Source: Rhabditophanes sp. KR3021
Taxonomy: Eukaryota > Nematoda > Chromadorea > Rhabditida > Alloionematidae
Assembly: GCA_963281155.1 (NCBI GenBank)
Contig: CAUJLY010000001.1
Coordinates: forward strand, 8,618,001 to 8,682,000
Length of the DNA: 64,000 nucleotides
Reading direction: 5' to 3'
Below the pieces are notes generated by a model. That model saw nothing but the letters and a program-made list of their open reading frames with translations, made no database searches and was not told the DNA's origin. Both the position numbers and the translations under genes were made by a program. Each line of letters starts with the position of its first letter. Position 1 is the stretch's first letter. Below, in pieces: positions 13,201 through 26,900 of this stretch.

Positions 13201-14526
13201 AAACAATCAACAAATCCCTATTTACTTGTCTCTTCTTTGAAAAATGATCATCATTATCAACAAAAATATAAAATAATAAAATAAAAATAATAATCTTGTT
13301 GCATTCATCCTAAAACACTACTACCTAAACATTTAACTTGAACATTAATCAAAAACTTACCTCCACATCAACTTAAACATAACCTTAACTATTCATAACT
13401 TTTTCTCATTAAATCCACATTCCCGCTCAACTACTATTCAAAAATTAGTTTCATTAGTGTACTTAAAAAGTTTTAAACCAACCAAAATGTTGTCATTAAG
13501 TAAATATGTGTAGTTTAGTCTATATATATCTATCCTCAAATTAAACTTAATTGATAAGAGATTTGATGAGAGGGGGATGAGTTGGGTGTGTGTTTAATAA
13601 TATTTAGTTTTGAGGAAGTTACCATTTTTTGGTTGTACTGTTTAGAAGTGTTAATAAGTTTTTGTTGTGGGGTCTTTTTATTTGATTGAGAGTGTTTGTG
13701 GTTAAGAATTTGGTTGAATAAATGTTGGTGGTTTTGTCATATTCCAGCAAAGTAAAGTTATTGTTATTAGTAAGCAAGAACCTGTAAACCTTACAAAGGC
13801 AATATTTTTAAAAACAATAAATTCATCTTCTAAAACCACACTCACACCAATATTCTTCCCATTATCCTGGCCTGTCTATTTATTCTATTGTATAATTGCA
13901 TTAAACCAAAACCTTTAATGTGTCCTAAATTTCGCCCAAACATACATTATTTCACTCCTTTTGTATTATTATTCCTCCTATTATGAGTGTAAACGAAATT
14001 AGACATGTTAGCATGTCTTTTGTACTGATTATTGTGGTGGGGTTGTGTCCTTTTTATATTAACTTAATAATTTCATGTGTTTATTGGATAAAGATATTTA
14101 GATTATCAACACAATTGTTTTAATGGATGTATCATGGATTTGGGGTGTTGTTTAAAGCTCTTTAATTCATTCTCCAATCTACATATTCATTAACTGTATC
14201 CTTTTTATTTGGAAGGTCGTTAAGAGTTAGTAACATATTTCTATTTCATTAGGCTCAAATGTGTGTTTGTTTTTATTAATTTAAATGAGACAAAGTAAGG
14301 AGCCACAAAATACTAGTTTCTGGAATATATTTTCATAATTTAGATTTCGATTTTGTTACAATACTCCAGAGAGTTCCAATTTTGGCGGCATTGCTTTTTA
14401 TGTTTCGGATTAAAATGCATTATATGCTAATATATTATTGTCGCATCAAATAATATTTTGTTTGTTTAAATTTGCTTAATTCCAGACATTCAACATCTTA
14501 TATGATCAGTTAAATTAAAACTCAAA
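10248..14526. other. 4.3-kb gene-poor AT-rich region
   Basis: No convincing exon, RNA gene or mobile element was seen. A 118-codon ORF at 12699-13055 is a low-complexity Phe/Ile/Leu-rich frame of the kind expected in such DNA. The part nearest 14526 probably holds the distal promoter of the odr-2-like gene. Confidence 0.5.
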
Positions 14527-17500
14527 ATGCCTGAAGAGAACAATAGTTCCTTAAACCAAATGTTTCAGAATCGTGTCTATAAAATGCCGAAACAGAAATG
14601 TAAAAGCTCCTTATCATCAAATTTATTTATAATTTTATTAATTTTATTTTCCTACATAATCAGTTCTGTTCAAAGTATTGAAGCTTTTAACAATCGAGAC
14701 CATCAACAAGTATGGTCAAATCAAAAATATACCACTCAATCTTATTATTTGCCACGTAAGTATATAAAACAATCATAACATTTATAATAAAGGGACTTCA
14801 CAAAGTTTTATTAATAAAACAATAATTCCTCATCATATTCGGAAAGGAAACTTTTCTTCTTAATTGGAGCACTTTTTTTAAACTTCATAATTATGGGTTT
14901 TGTCATTGTGTGGTGAGAAGTACAAATATTTAGCTTTCAATTCATTTACCCTCCTCACTATATTCTCTTTTGGAAAACTTTTGTGTCTTGCTATGTGTGA
15001 TTTCAAATAAAAATAGTTATCAATTAATAGGGTAATTGTTCGGGGATTTTAAAATAATATGAGCTTTTGTACATACATTAAACTTTTCAAACTTTAAGAA
15101 ATTGGATAAATTTAAAGTTCTATTGTCCTCAAGTCTATTTTTTGTAAGCTAAATATTTGTAACAATTGCTTATAAAATCATTCCTTTGGCCCTTTATTTA
15201 AAGCTAACTAAAGGCGCCATGGAAACTTAGCCAATATACCTAACCAATTTCCAGCAGCCTCATTACTTTGTAATTAGTTATTGAATATTTAATAGTAGTA
15301 AGTACTAGCTAATTATATTTTTAACTAACATTAAAGACCTTTTTACAACTAGATCTTACTAATTGCACTATTCACCAGAATAATTATATCCTCCTTCATA
15401 TTTATTAGAAACATAAATAATATCGGTAGAAGCTTTATACAACCTCCACCGTCAAAACACTGATTAATTTTAATTTGAAAGCTTTAACTAAGTGGCACAA
15501 CAATTTGTGCCAAGTAACGGTGTCTTTTAGTAATGACATATAAAAAAAGACTACCATTTATTTAAAGAGTCCCGTTTAAAAATCCTCCCCTCCTATCCCG
15601 TTCTAAAAGATTTCTTTTTTAAGGATGTATTTTAGAATGATATATATTTGAAGTATATACAAAAAGAGTCACAATTTGTTGATATCATTTATAAATAAAA
15701 AAAGTTTATTTGTTAACAATGTATGTTTTAGGCATTTGTAACAATATATTGTACGAGTCATACATATACTTTATCTCCACATATAACTAACCCCCTTTAC
15801 TACTAGTAACTCTATATATTTATAAATTCTATTTTAACTCACCACATATCAATGTAAATTTGATGATAAACTTTTTATTGTCAAGAATCTTTTGATAATG
15901 TGGGGAAAGATGTTTTAAGTCTTGGTACTTTAGGATATCTTTTTATAAGGTCTGGGGTCCTTTTTATTGTTTCTGTATTTTGAGTTTATGTGTTAATATT
16001 TTAATTTATATAAAGCAATAGTGCTTGTTATTTGTCAACTACTATGATTCAAGAGACAATATTTGAGATGGTTTGTATTTTGATTGAATAGGATTAAGGC
16101 ACAGTTTGGAAGAATAAAAAAGCTCACATTCATTTTGACAGCAACAAAAAAATAGAAGGTCTCAGTGACGTGATAAGTTTGGTGCGAGAAATCCTTTAGT
16201 AATCTAATTTTATTTCTGAATCTAACTACAAAGAATGTGTATGTCGTTTCGAATATTAAAATAATTTCTTTTTCCAATTGTCTATTGTTTGTATTTAAAA
16301 AATACTTGCTTTTCATTAGGCCTTTTATATATCTTTTTTATGACTAGAGTTTGGCACTTTTAGCAGAATTGTATCCCCTCATCAAATCTTATAATTTTCT
16401 ATTTTCGCTTTATTTATAAAAGTGACACATTAGTATCAATAAACCATACAAAATTTGTTTTTTTCCTTCTAAATAAATTCAAATTTAGAATAGCTTGTAA
16501 TAAGTTGACTAAACATTATTTGTTTTCCATTCATTAGCACATTTTTGGATATTTATATTAATGAGAAAAAGAGGTGATAAGAAGTTTTGTTATTCAGCTA
16601 ACTCATTTAGTTCTTTCAATCATTTATTTATAAGAAAGTTGGAAGGAAAGTGTGTGAAAAATTCATCAATGCACCTATCACTTTTCCAAATTAATTACAA
16701 AAACACTAGACATTTGTAAGGCAGTCAAGCATTAAGGGTATGATGAATGTAATGATGTAAAGCAATCTTATTGCAAAATATTATTTATCTGTCATCAATC
16801 ATAGTTAATTTACACGTGTAAGGTAATTAAGTTCCAAGTGTCGCCTCAACAAACAAAAAGTGACTTATTTAAACACAAACTCGGGTCGAATAAATGTTGA
16901 CATCTTGTCTTAAGGTTTCCTAAATGATGCCACCTTATCACTCGTACCAACTACATTATATAAATGTATCAAAAAATAAGTATTTTTCTATTCATCACAT
17001 CGATTTGCCACAAGATCATAGTCTCGCAAAAAAGATTATTTAATGTTGTAGTAACATATATTTATTATCAAAATATCCTGTTGATTCAAGGCATCTATCA
17101 ACTAACTTTGAGTGAGGAGTTAAGATTGTAAGTGTACTAGAAAAAGCCAAAACCTATCAATCTTAACCGCGGCTTTTTTTCTTTTAATTTTTCTTTTTAA
17201 TACACATGTAAGTTTAATAGTTTTGTGTTGAAATGTTAACATATAGAAAAGAGAGGTGGATGTGATGTGATGTAATTTTAATTTTAAAAATTTTTGATTT
17301 TGCTATTGTTCACTTTACCATCTTATAGACCCTCTTTTTTCATATACACCTATCTTTGAAGGCCTAATTTATGTTAAAAAAGAGTTGGTGTGCCTTATCA
17401 ACACTTACAACACATCACTTCTTGTCCATTGTTTTTTATCATATTTATGCAAATAAGATAAATAAGCGGCTAAAAAGAAAAGAGATTTTGTGGTTGGGTT

Positions 17501-19048
17501 CATGAATAAGATTCTCTTATTTATGCAAGACATCAAAACAATGCTCTTTTCTTGACAACACACACGGTCCTTGTTAATATAAAAAACTACTTTTTCTAGT
17601 TAAAACTTTTTTCCTAAATTCCTTGCCTTAACATATATTTATGTGGTTGTGTTGTTACATGATATTCACATTCTCAAGAAGCCTCAATAGGTCTAACTTT
17701 TTTGGATTTGTTAGTTGGGAAGTAAACAAATATATCATAAGAGTGATTACCTCAAAAAGTCAAAAGTTCCATTTTGTAGACATCTGTTTAGTCGTGCTCT
17801 CCTTAATCTGTCCCCTTAACATTACTCGATTCACATGGCCTTACTCAGTGATAAGCGGCAACTATTTGATTTAATGAGCTAACAAACTGTTACTTGACTT
17901 TTCATAACAATTTTCCCACGTTTCACATTAAATTATTTGTAACAAAGTTTCGTTTGTGTCCTTATTAATGTTGACGGCCCCACTTTCTTTTATTCGAAAC
18001 ATCTCCATACTATGAGTGTATTTTTATTAAAAGACCAGAAATTTAGAAACTTCCGCACTTCATGCTTTGGTATTTCATTGATCTACAAGCATGAAATGAA
18101 TGTTGCTGCGAGATTTATTGATTCTATTAACAAAGCAAAGCTAAATTGCCCAAATTATTTTAAAATTCTTTTATTTATCGGGATGTTTTTGAGTTTCAAA
18201 TTGGTTTTGGTGAGAGGGAATGTGGTTTCGGATGGGTCTTTTTATGATCCACACATTCCTTCAACTCATCAAGATAGGTCGGAGGAGTTTTTTGATGGTA
18301 GTAATAGTGTGATTGACAATCCAGAGGGGCCAAGTCATTTCGATCGAGGTTTTGTTAGTTCGACGGAGATGGGTGATTTGGAAGGTTACACTAAACACCA
18401 TCCGAAGCGCCCTTTTATGGAAGATCAAAGTATGCCTTCTAGGATTGATGAGAGGATTTTTGGGGGAGAACCAATTAGTGGTACTAAATTTAGTTGATAA
18501 AGCCAATATAAAATTTACTATTTTTAGACACCGCCAAATGTTACTCCTGTATGTCTTCATTCTATGGAGCCGTGTGGCCGGCAATATCTCATGTATATAG
18601 AAGACCCAAAAATTTCACCAATAAATGCAACGATAAAGATATAAGCAATAGTAATGTGCCTACGACGTCCTGCTCAACCATTTGCTTGCAAATGTCCGAA
18701 GACACGAATGTTGGAGGTGAGTTAAAAATGAATCAAATGAATTTTATTTTATTTGCAGGAGTCAAAATCAAAGGACATATCCGGGGTTGTTTAGATGATA
18801 TTCTGATAAATGGTTTCAACCAAACAATCGTACGAAACTTCAGGTGGCTGCACCGAGACAGTTGCCTCAAATATCGAAAACGGGAACTACTTAAACTTCA
18901 ACCTGATGAGAGTGATGATAGCGTAATCAATGTGTGTTCTTGCTATAGCGACCACTGCAACTTTGTTTCAACAATCAAACCAAACTCAATATCACTCCTT
19001 CTCGTACTTTCAACTCTTTTCGTAACTGAATTTTTGTTCATTCGGTGA
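14527..19048 (+). CDS. odr-2-like: ODR-2/HOT-type GPI-anchored Ly6 protein, isoform from distal first exon (235 aa)
   Basis: Exon A 14527-14755 encodes about 76 residues with a hydrophobic signal (SSNLFIILLILFSYIISSVQ), ends in a clean GT donor in phase 1, and joins shared exons 18528-18716 and 18759-19048 (236 codons in total). The shared part starts at the AKCYSCMS cysteine knot of a Ly6/uPAR-like domain, contains GHIRGC, INGFNQT and RDSC...RKRELLKL, then paired cysteines (VCSCYSDHCN) and a C-terminal hydrophobic stretch ending near the stop, as expected for GPI attachment. From memory this pattern matches C. elegans ODR-2 and its HOT paralogues, neuronal proteins needed for some chemotaxis. 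The first intron of this isoform is 3.8 kb. Confidence 0.8.
14756..18011. other. Intron of distal isoform / putative promoter of proximal isoform
   Basis: This 3.3-kb AT-rich stretch lies between the two alternative first exons of the odr-2-like gene. ORFs at 16035-16316 (-) and 17641-17874 (+) lack start context, splice partners and recognisable motifs and were dismissed. The segment just before 18012 is a likely promoter because an alternative ATG-bearing first exon follows. Confidence 0.45.
18012..19048 (+). CDS. odr-2-like: ODR-2/HOT-type Ly6 protein, isoform from proximal first exon (315 aa)
   Basis: Exon B 18012-18480 also ends in phase 1 and splices to the same acceptor at 18528, giving 316 codons with exons 18528-18716 and 18759-19048. 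Its N-terminus carries a hydrophobic segment (KILLFIGMFLSFKLVLV) followed by about 85 hydrophilic residues rich in Asp, Ser, His and Pro before the Ly6 domain. An internal ATG at 18096 is an alternative start that would place the signal closer to the N-terminus. Identical phase of exons A and B argues that both are real alternative 5' ends. Confidence 0.78.
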
Positions 19049-20993
19049 TAATTCCTACTAAACTGTGTCATGTAACTTACTTGTCATTTTTTATTTTCTT
19101 TTTCTTATTGGAAAAGGATGTGTATAAAGAGATTTATTGTTTTTTAATTATATATAATAAAAACACATTTTTAATCGTCAGGAGATGCATTTATTGGGTG
19201 CCTGTCAGCCTCAAAGCTTTGTCTGCAGCAAGTTCCTCAAAACACGTTTGAAGGTTTTGATAGTCGAATTATTAAAAAATCATATTTCTATTTAAACAAA
19301 TTGATAACCCTCAAATAAATAAAGCATATACATTTAAACCTGGTTACACGATCTGACCACAACAACAATTCTTACTCACCTCCAAATAAGTGTAACATAA
19401 ATATAACTTTACCAAACAAATGTGTTTTTACAAGAATGATGATTCTTTTCTTGAAAACAAAAAGAGTGAAATCATCACTTGAACATATATATTCCACCTT
19501 TTTTAACTGTTAACATTCTTTTGCTTGCCTCGACAAAAAATATATATAAACAAATGGTATTTAGTTGGGAAAGTTTGTTGGTTTGTCATTTACCTCGTTT
19601 ATATCTTTAATTAGAGAAAGCTACAAATTGGTTTCTTTATTGACTTGTTAGAAGGGATTGGAGACCTGAAAGTGTTCAACTTTTTAGACTATACTATATA
19701 GTGGACCGTTAATTTTAAAGAGATCTGATATATCATGTTTGATTTTGGAAAACTTTTAAACAATTCATTATTATTTTAAACAAATAAAATAGTGAAGCAA
19801 GTTTTATTTTATATGCATTTTGTTATGAGGTTGTTTATGATCACCACACACAGCAATTTTAATAATAAATAAAAATAATAATACATATAATGAGATTGCT
19901 TTTATAAACAAAAAACCTTCCTCAAAACAAAAGGAAAGATCATTTCTACTTTATTCGAAAGAGAGTCCCGTTAACAACAGTCCCCACCACAAAACACCTT
20001 AATTCTCTCTCTATCCCCATATTTACACTCTCATCTTGTCATTTCTGAAGCATCATTTCTCAAAACCGTGGACGTCCCTTAACCCCCTGCACAACATATC
20101 TCATCAACTTACCTTTACTTCATTCAGACTTTTTGTATAACCAACTTAAACACAATAATATACGATCTTTATTTTTACTACTACTTTTACATTAAAACTT
20201 TCAACTCTTTTGTATCCCTGATATTTTTGGGGGTCCCAATTATTATGCATTATTATTACTATTAGATCAGATTCAAACAATCGTAATAGTGACATTTATA
20301 TTGAATATAATAAATAAATATTATATATACTATTTGATTGTACCTCTTTTAACAAATTGAAACACAATAATTTGCTTTTCTTCAACTATTTATTTATAAT
20401 GTGTCTTGTTGGTAGAAACATATTAGTTAGGGGTTAATTCGTGATCAGGTCCAAATAAGTTACCAGGTTTGGAATTGTTGTTTAGTGGATGTTACCTTTA
20501 ATACAATTGGTCCAGTAATATCGTTAAATAAAGGCCATTTTTGGGGAGTCACATCAACTTTTATACTTTATCCTCCACACCATCAAATAACACCTTCATG
20601 CCAACAAAATATTCACATTCTTTTCTATTACAAATATATTAATCATAACTGACATATCTATCTCTATTTAAAACCCCACAAATACCCATTCAACGCATTT
20701 TTGTGTTATCAAATATATACCTATAAGGTTCTTACTAAAGGTATTTGGTTGTCCATTTTAACTTATTAATGCGTGTCTTTCCTTGATAATAAATATGATT
20801 AAGCAAAGGTAATACTTGTCTTTGGTTGTGTTTATATGTGAGAATAAGTTTGATGATTGTATTGATATTTTTTCTTGTTTTAGGCTGTGTTTATTAATTG
20901 GGTGTGATTGTTTATGTTGAATCAAAGTTTATTTATATGCTTCTATTGACAAGTATTTGTAGAATAGTATATTTTGAAAGGAACTAAATTATT
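19049..20993. other. Intergenic region between odr-2-like and filamin genes
   Basis: 1.9 kb of AT-rich DNA with runs of T and several short ATG-initiated frames but no exon-like segment. It should include the 3' UTR of the Ly6 gene and the promoter of the long filamin isoform. Confidence 0.5.
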
Positions 20994-23900
20994 ATGATTT
21001 TGTCTGGATCTTCCTTTAATCGTCTTTCCTCACAAATGATGACGGTCTCAGCTGAGAATGATGAAGTTCCAGAATGGGTCGTCATTCAGATGTCTACTTT
21101 CACTAATTGGCTAAATTACCAATTACGATCATCAAACGTCTCCATCCAAAATCTAACTGAAGACCTAGCAGATGGAACTCTTCTTATTCAAATAGTTGAA
21201 ATATTTCAACAACGTATTTGCACAGGCAAGATTTATAACAATAATCCTACAGAAATCCAATGTCTTATGAATGTCCAGATGGCACTAGATGCTTTACGAG
21301 AAAGTGGCATCAAATTAATAAATATAGGTAGTCAAGACATAGTTGGGAAGAATTTAAAGTTGGTGCTTGGTTTGATTTGGTGTTTGATTCAAAAGTATCA
21401 AATTGCAATTACCTCAAAAATTCCTCCAAAGAAGTTGATTATGGCCTGGTTGCAGTCAGTTTTACCGGAATTTAAATTGACCAACTTTAGAACTAGTTGG
21501 AATGACGGAAAAGCTTTAGCTGCTCTCATAGATTATTGCCAACCTGGCTTATTTTCCAATTGGAGAGAACTTGATCCAAGAAATAGTTTCAACAACTGTC
21601 AAAAATGTCTCACTTTAGCTGAAAAATATTTGAATGTTCCAGCCTTGTTGAATCCTGAGCATTTGTCAAGTTCGGAATTAGATGAGTTATCTACAATAAC
21701 TTATTTGTCCTTTTTCGTTGCTGAGGGTGGGCCAGGTAAATTTTTATTAACAAAACAAATCAAAATATTTTTATTCAAAATTGAAAGTAGCAAGCTAAAT
21801 ATTTATTAAATTAATCCTCGCAAATTATCTTAACTTCGAACATCTTTTCAACCAATTTATCGCCAACTGCCCATGCATTTGTATCATTGAGGAGGTAAAC
21901 TTCAGGCATACTTAATTTGTCGTGGTCACAGTTAGTGAGATGCCTTTTGAATGTCTCAATTGATATAAGCTCCACATTTTCACCTAACTCTTTGGTAGGA
22001 GCTGGAGGCTTGAGTTGGATGTGGATTTTGGTCTGATCCATTCTGTTCTTTTTCCTGTCAAATAAATCACCGTCCTCTAGAACACGATTGAAATTAGAGA
22101 GGAGCCTGTTAATCATTTTACCTCTTTCGGACCCTCCGCCATAAAACATATCCTTTCAGAGGCTTCATTGGTAGTAATTACATTATCACCGTTTTAGAGT
22201 CCCCCAAAAAATAAATAAAACCTTTCTTTTCTTTCGAAATAGTCTTCAGCCAAATTTTGCCCAACAATTGATAAACATCCAAGTTGGCATTGCACTTCCG
22301 TTGAGCTACAGCACTCTTACTGCCCAATACCAACACTTGCAATGAGTACAATGAATTTCTTTTGCCCATTTATCCTCTTTCATATGACATTCCAAAAATA
22401 CCTCGATGCTAATTTTGAGTGGCGCTTTTTACAATTAATAGCAGGTCTTTTATTTTATAATCACCTTTCCACCATTAATAACATCTCTCAAATGATGCCC
22501 CAATTCTCTTCATTTGCCTTTAAATTGTTAACAAAGTCAGAAGTAAAAGATCTCATTCCTAAACCAAGCAAATCCTCAAATAAAGCAATCTAAATTCTTT
22601 CAAACATCGGGAGCTTTAGAAGTATGCCACATCTTTCCATTCACCTAGACAAACTAACTTTACCCACTTTGTCTTTAGCTCCAGGTAAACTTTACACCAT
22701 GACTTGAGGACTTTCTCCTTTAATAAGATGAGATCATCCCCACGAAGTTCAAAAGCTATCTCTTTTTTGTGTTTGGCAAACTAGCTGATTCCTCGGCACC
22801 ATTGTAGCTTCTTTATGCTTGTCGAAGAAGACCATTAATTGCATAAATAAAGAGACTCTCTTTCCACAATCATCGTATGAATAACCTGGTTTATTCAAAA
22901 ATTTATCAATTATTTATAATAGTTTAGTTAGTGTATAATCTGTATCAAAGAGAATTCTATATATCACGCTCCACATTTTACAACCACTGGAATATTTAGC
23001 AAAACCGAATTTATTATTCTAATCTCAGTTCTAGAAGGTGATTTTTTATCTATTTTTGTTAAATGACAATCTAATTTCATATTTGGTCAGCTACTTAACA
23101 TCATCTCCGCCTCATGTAAGCCTGGACCTTTGGGCAAGTTCTGTTTAGACAGCTTTTCATGTTTACTCAAAGAAGAGTCATCTTTATTAGAAACAAACCA
23201 AGAGAAGGATTTTATTGGGGTGACTTGTCTGGAAATAAAACGATTAGTAATTATTTAAATGTTTAACTAACCATCAATTTTTGGAGCTTCTTCTCTTCCA
23301 ATAGACAACAACAATCTTTCATCGATAATAGGTGGCTTTTTCCAGACGTTTCGTAGCTCAGTTATTTCATAATACCAACAGATGCAACCATCTCGTCCTT
23401 GTTTCGGTGGAGATTGGAGTTGTCGCCTGTTTGGTTCATAGCATAATTGAAGTTCGAGCGGCTGGGCAACTAAAATATAGAGACAATAATTGGTAAAGGT
23501 GCTAAGTTAAATAACAACATAAATACATTAAAAGCAAGGAAACATTTTGATGTAACTAATATCCAAAAATGTTGTTTTAAAAAAACTTTAGTATATAGTT
23601 TTTTGTCTAATTTGAATTGATAATTTACCTAACAATTGTCAGGATACGTTAGTAGTTTGCGGAATTGCTCAAGATTAATGCCCGACGTCAGAGTAATGGA
23701 TTTCGACAAATCATGGAATGATGGCTATTTATTGTGCAGATTAGTGCAAGCAGTAGGAGGTTATATACCAGATTTTGAAGAGATGAATTTTGGGGATCCA
23801 AGTTATTTTGTTAGAAACATGGGTAGAGGTCTGCAGGCAGCTCTTGACATAGGAATAGCGTCGCTTTTAGGACCAGAAGATTTAGCAGACTCGGATGTAG

Positions 23901-26900
23901 AATACTTAGGGATAATGGCTTTGGGGGCAGCCATCTGCTCAATAGTCCCAATCATCCACACCGAACCCACTTCCCCTCACATCACCTCCAAACTAACTCC
24001 AATCCAAGAACAACATTACGAAAGCAGCGCCATCTACTCCCAAACACACCCCCCAACACCACCACCCCCCAACACAACCACCCCCAGTCTCGGAATCTCA
24101 ACCAGTTGTTATCAAGATCAACAACTAAATCTAGACTTATCATTCCAGCATGACAGCGACCTAACAATCAGCGATTTAGATGTCGTAGTAATTGGGCCAA
24201 ATAACCGTGTAAAAGATCACCGAACTTTGCAATTATCAAAAATCGAAACAGAAAAGGGTGCGGTGTTGTCGTTTGTACCTGATCAAGTTGGTTTATTTCA
24301 AGTAAGTGTTCATTAAATGGGATCAGGGTGGGAGATAGAAATACAATTATCAGTCTTATTAGGTGTCTTTTATATTCATAACTTTCGTGTATAAAATACA
24401 CAAACAAGGCTCAAGTCAAAGTGAACCAATCTTGGCATGGGTACATTTATTTATTTTGTAGGTGTAGGTTTTTGAGTGTTATTTGGTGCGCGATCATCCC
24501 TAGCATGCATCATCTTTACTTTTTTGACTAACTTTTTATTCTTTATTGAATGAAAAAAGAAAAATGTTTTCACCTTGACAAGGACAAATGATAAAAAATG
24601 CTTACATCGATGTTTGATTATTTATTTATTAGTAGTGCTGATTATTCGTGTTTATTGAATGACCAAATATATGCAATACAACAAATAAATATTACGTCAA
24701 TTTATTCTGTATTGACTGAATTTTAACACATTTCATTGTTTATTTAATTAAACTTCATTTCGCTTTCAAAATCATTGAAATTTGTATTTTTGTTATTATT
24801 AGACATCATTTGTTTATATCTCGTGTGTCTTCCACTTTTGCATGTCAATTTAGAGGAAGGTCATTTTGTGCCCTTAAAATAAATAATATTTAGTTAAAGG
24901 TATGCATGTAGATGCGTAGTTGTGTTGAAGTCAAAATTAATCGAGTTTAAGGTTAAGTTGATTTATAATACAAAATAGATGTGCGATAAGTTGAGAGTAA
25001 TGAGTTTGAGCGATATCAATACATATCACTGCCTTAAGTATCATCCCCACTAATTTCCTTCAACGCTACCATCATCTAACAGTTACAAACAGTTTTGCGC
25101 ATTAGGAAGGGCACTAGTAGTAAGTTGGTACTAGTCGACTAATAAACTTTTAGTTTGTTTGAATATTTGGCAGGTGACGGAGACACAACATATGCATTCA
25201 TAATATATATCATCTTCATACGTATATTCCTTCACAACTCACCACCACACCACCAACACACATCCCAAAGACATACCTTAATTGCAAATATAAATCATTA
25301 CAATTCTCCTAATACACACAAAAAGTAAAAAAGATAGGCACACGCACACAAATATAGGTATCATAATATTACGTATTTTGTATCGGAAGTCAAGAAGACA
25401 CCTCTTATATACACCCATCTACCAATTAAATAAATGTTGTTGTATGTGACAAAGTTTATTTGTCTATTATTTAATTATATTAATCTCCGAGTAGTCGTTT
25501 GTGAAGGTATTTTTGGAATGTCTTAGACTTTGCAAAGGTGATGTTATTATTTTTGAATGATTAGAATAGTGTATACTAAATTAGTTTATTCTTATATAAA
25601 GAGTGATACATTGTATGCAAAATATTATTTTACAAATAAATGGATAGTTAAAAATAGGAGTGCAAAATAATAATTACACCTTCTTAAAAGCATACCCACA
25701 CCCCGTCATTGTAAAGCATTTTTTGCATTGTTCCGACCTTTCTACAAAACTACTTTCCTTGCCTTTATTTACATTGAAGTCTCTTTTAAATGCTTCTTTA
25801 TATCAAAAATAACACAGTGATTCATCTTAACTTGTTCCAATCAAATGGTATAATTAATTGTTATTATTGACGTCCTTTTTACTCTTGTCAACTTTTGAGA
25901 AGACTTTCATTTTCCAATTATATCTGCGTTCAATATAACAAACAACGTTCCCTCAATTCACTTCTACCCGATTCCACTTAACTTAGTATTTTTTGGTGTG
26001 AATTTATTTATATTTATTTGTGGTAACTTTTGCTGATAACAGTTCAAATAAATAGTGTGTGGAGAGGAGATTTGAAGGAATGTTGTGTCTACTGTCTTTA
26101 GAAAGGTTTTATTAATTTGGCAGTTTCGTTATAAGCTACTTATGAAGAATTAATAAATGTGAAGGTTATCTATATGATTTATAAATTAATTTAGGTGCGA
26201 ATCTTATGTCAAGGAAGTGAATTACCTTCATCTCCGATATTATTAAGTGTCCTCGAAGGCCCACCATCAAGTGAAGAAGAAGATAGTTTTGCTGAACATT
26301 CTAATCGAGAACAGCCCTACCAAGTTGTTTCCCAGGAACCCATTGATTACCAAGCTTCGAAGGCTTTTTTAGAAAAAGAAATGAATAAGCGACCCAATCA
26401 TCATCACCAGGATGTGGCGAGAGTTTCCTTTTCGGGTCTTTCGGAACCATGTTCAGTTGGTAGTATTGTTGAAGTTGTGGTATGTGAAGGTGTGATGTTT
26501 TATTTTTTAATTGAGTATGTTTAGATTAATGCTCAAGGAACAAACGAGTCAGATGAGTGTTTGGTAGTAGAGTCGATGTCTCCGTCCGGCAAAACGTACC
26601 AATGCAACATTTCCCGTTCCCTCCACTCCTACATCGCCACCTTCTCTCCCAACGAAGTAGGAAGCTGGCATATCGGTATTTTCTACAACGACGACCACAT
26701 CCACGGAAGTCCCTTTGCCTGTGAAGTATACGACGCCAACAAAGTCGAAGTGTATGGCCTAGACGTCGGCTTAGTAGGCCAAGAGCTACGCTTTGTTATC
26801 AACACCCAACAAGCCGGACATGGCCATATTTTTATGAACATTTCTAAAAATGGCAAGTCTATTCCTTATGAACTCGAAAAAGACAATGGTCCGGGTGTTT

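Noticed and set aside
16035..16316. 93-codon minus-strand ORF
   Set aside because: No recognisable domain, lies in an intron/promoter segment, composition like the flanking DNA.
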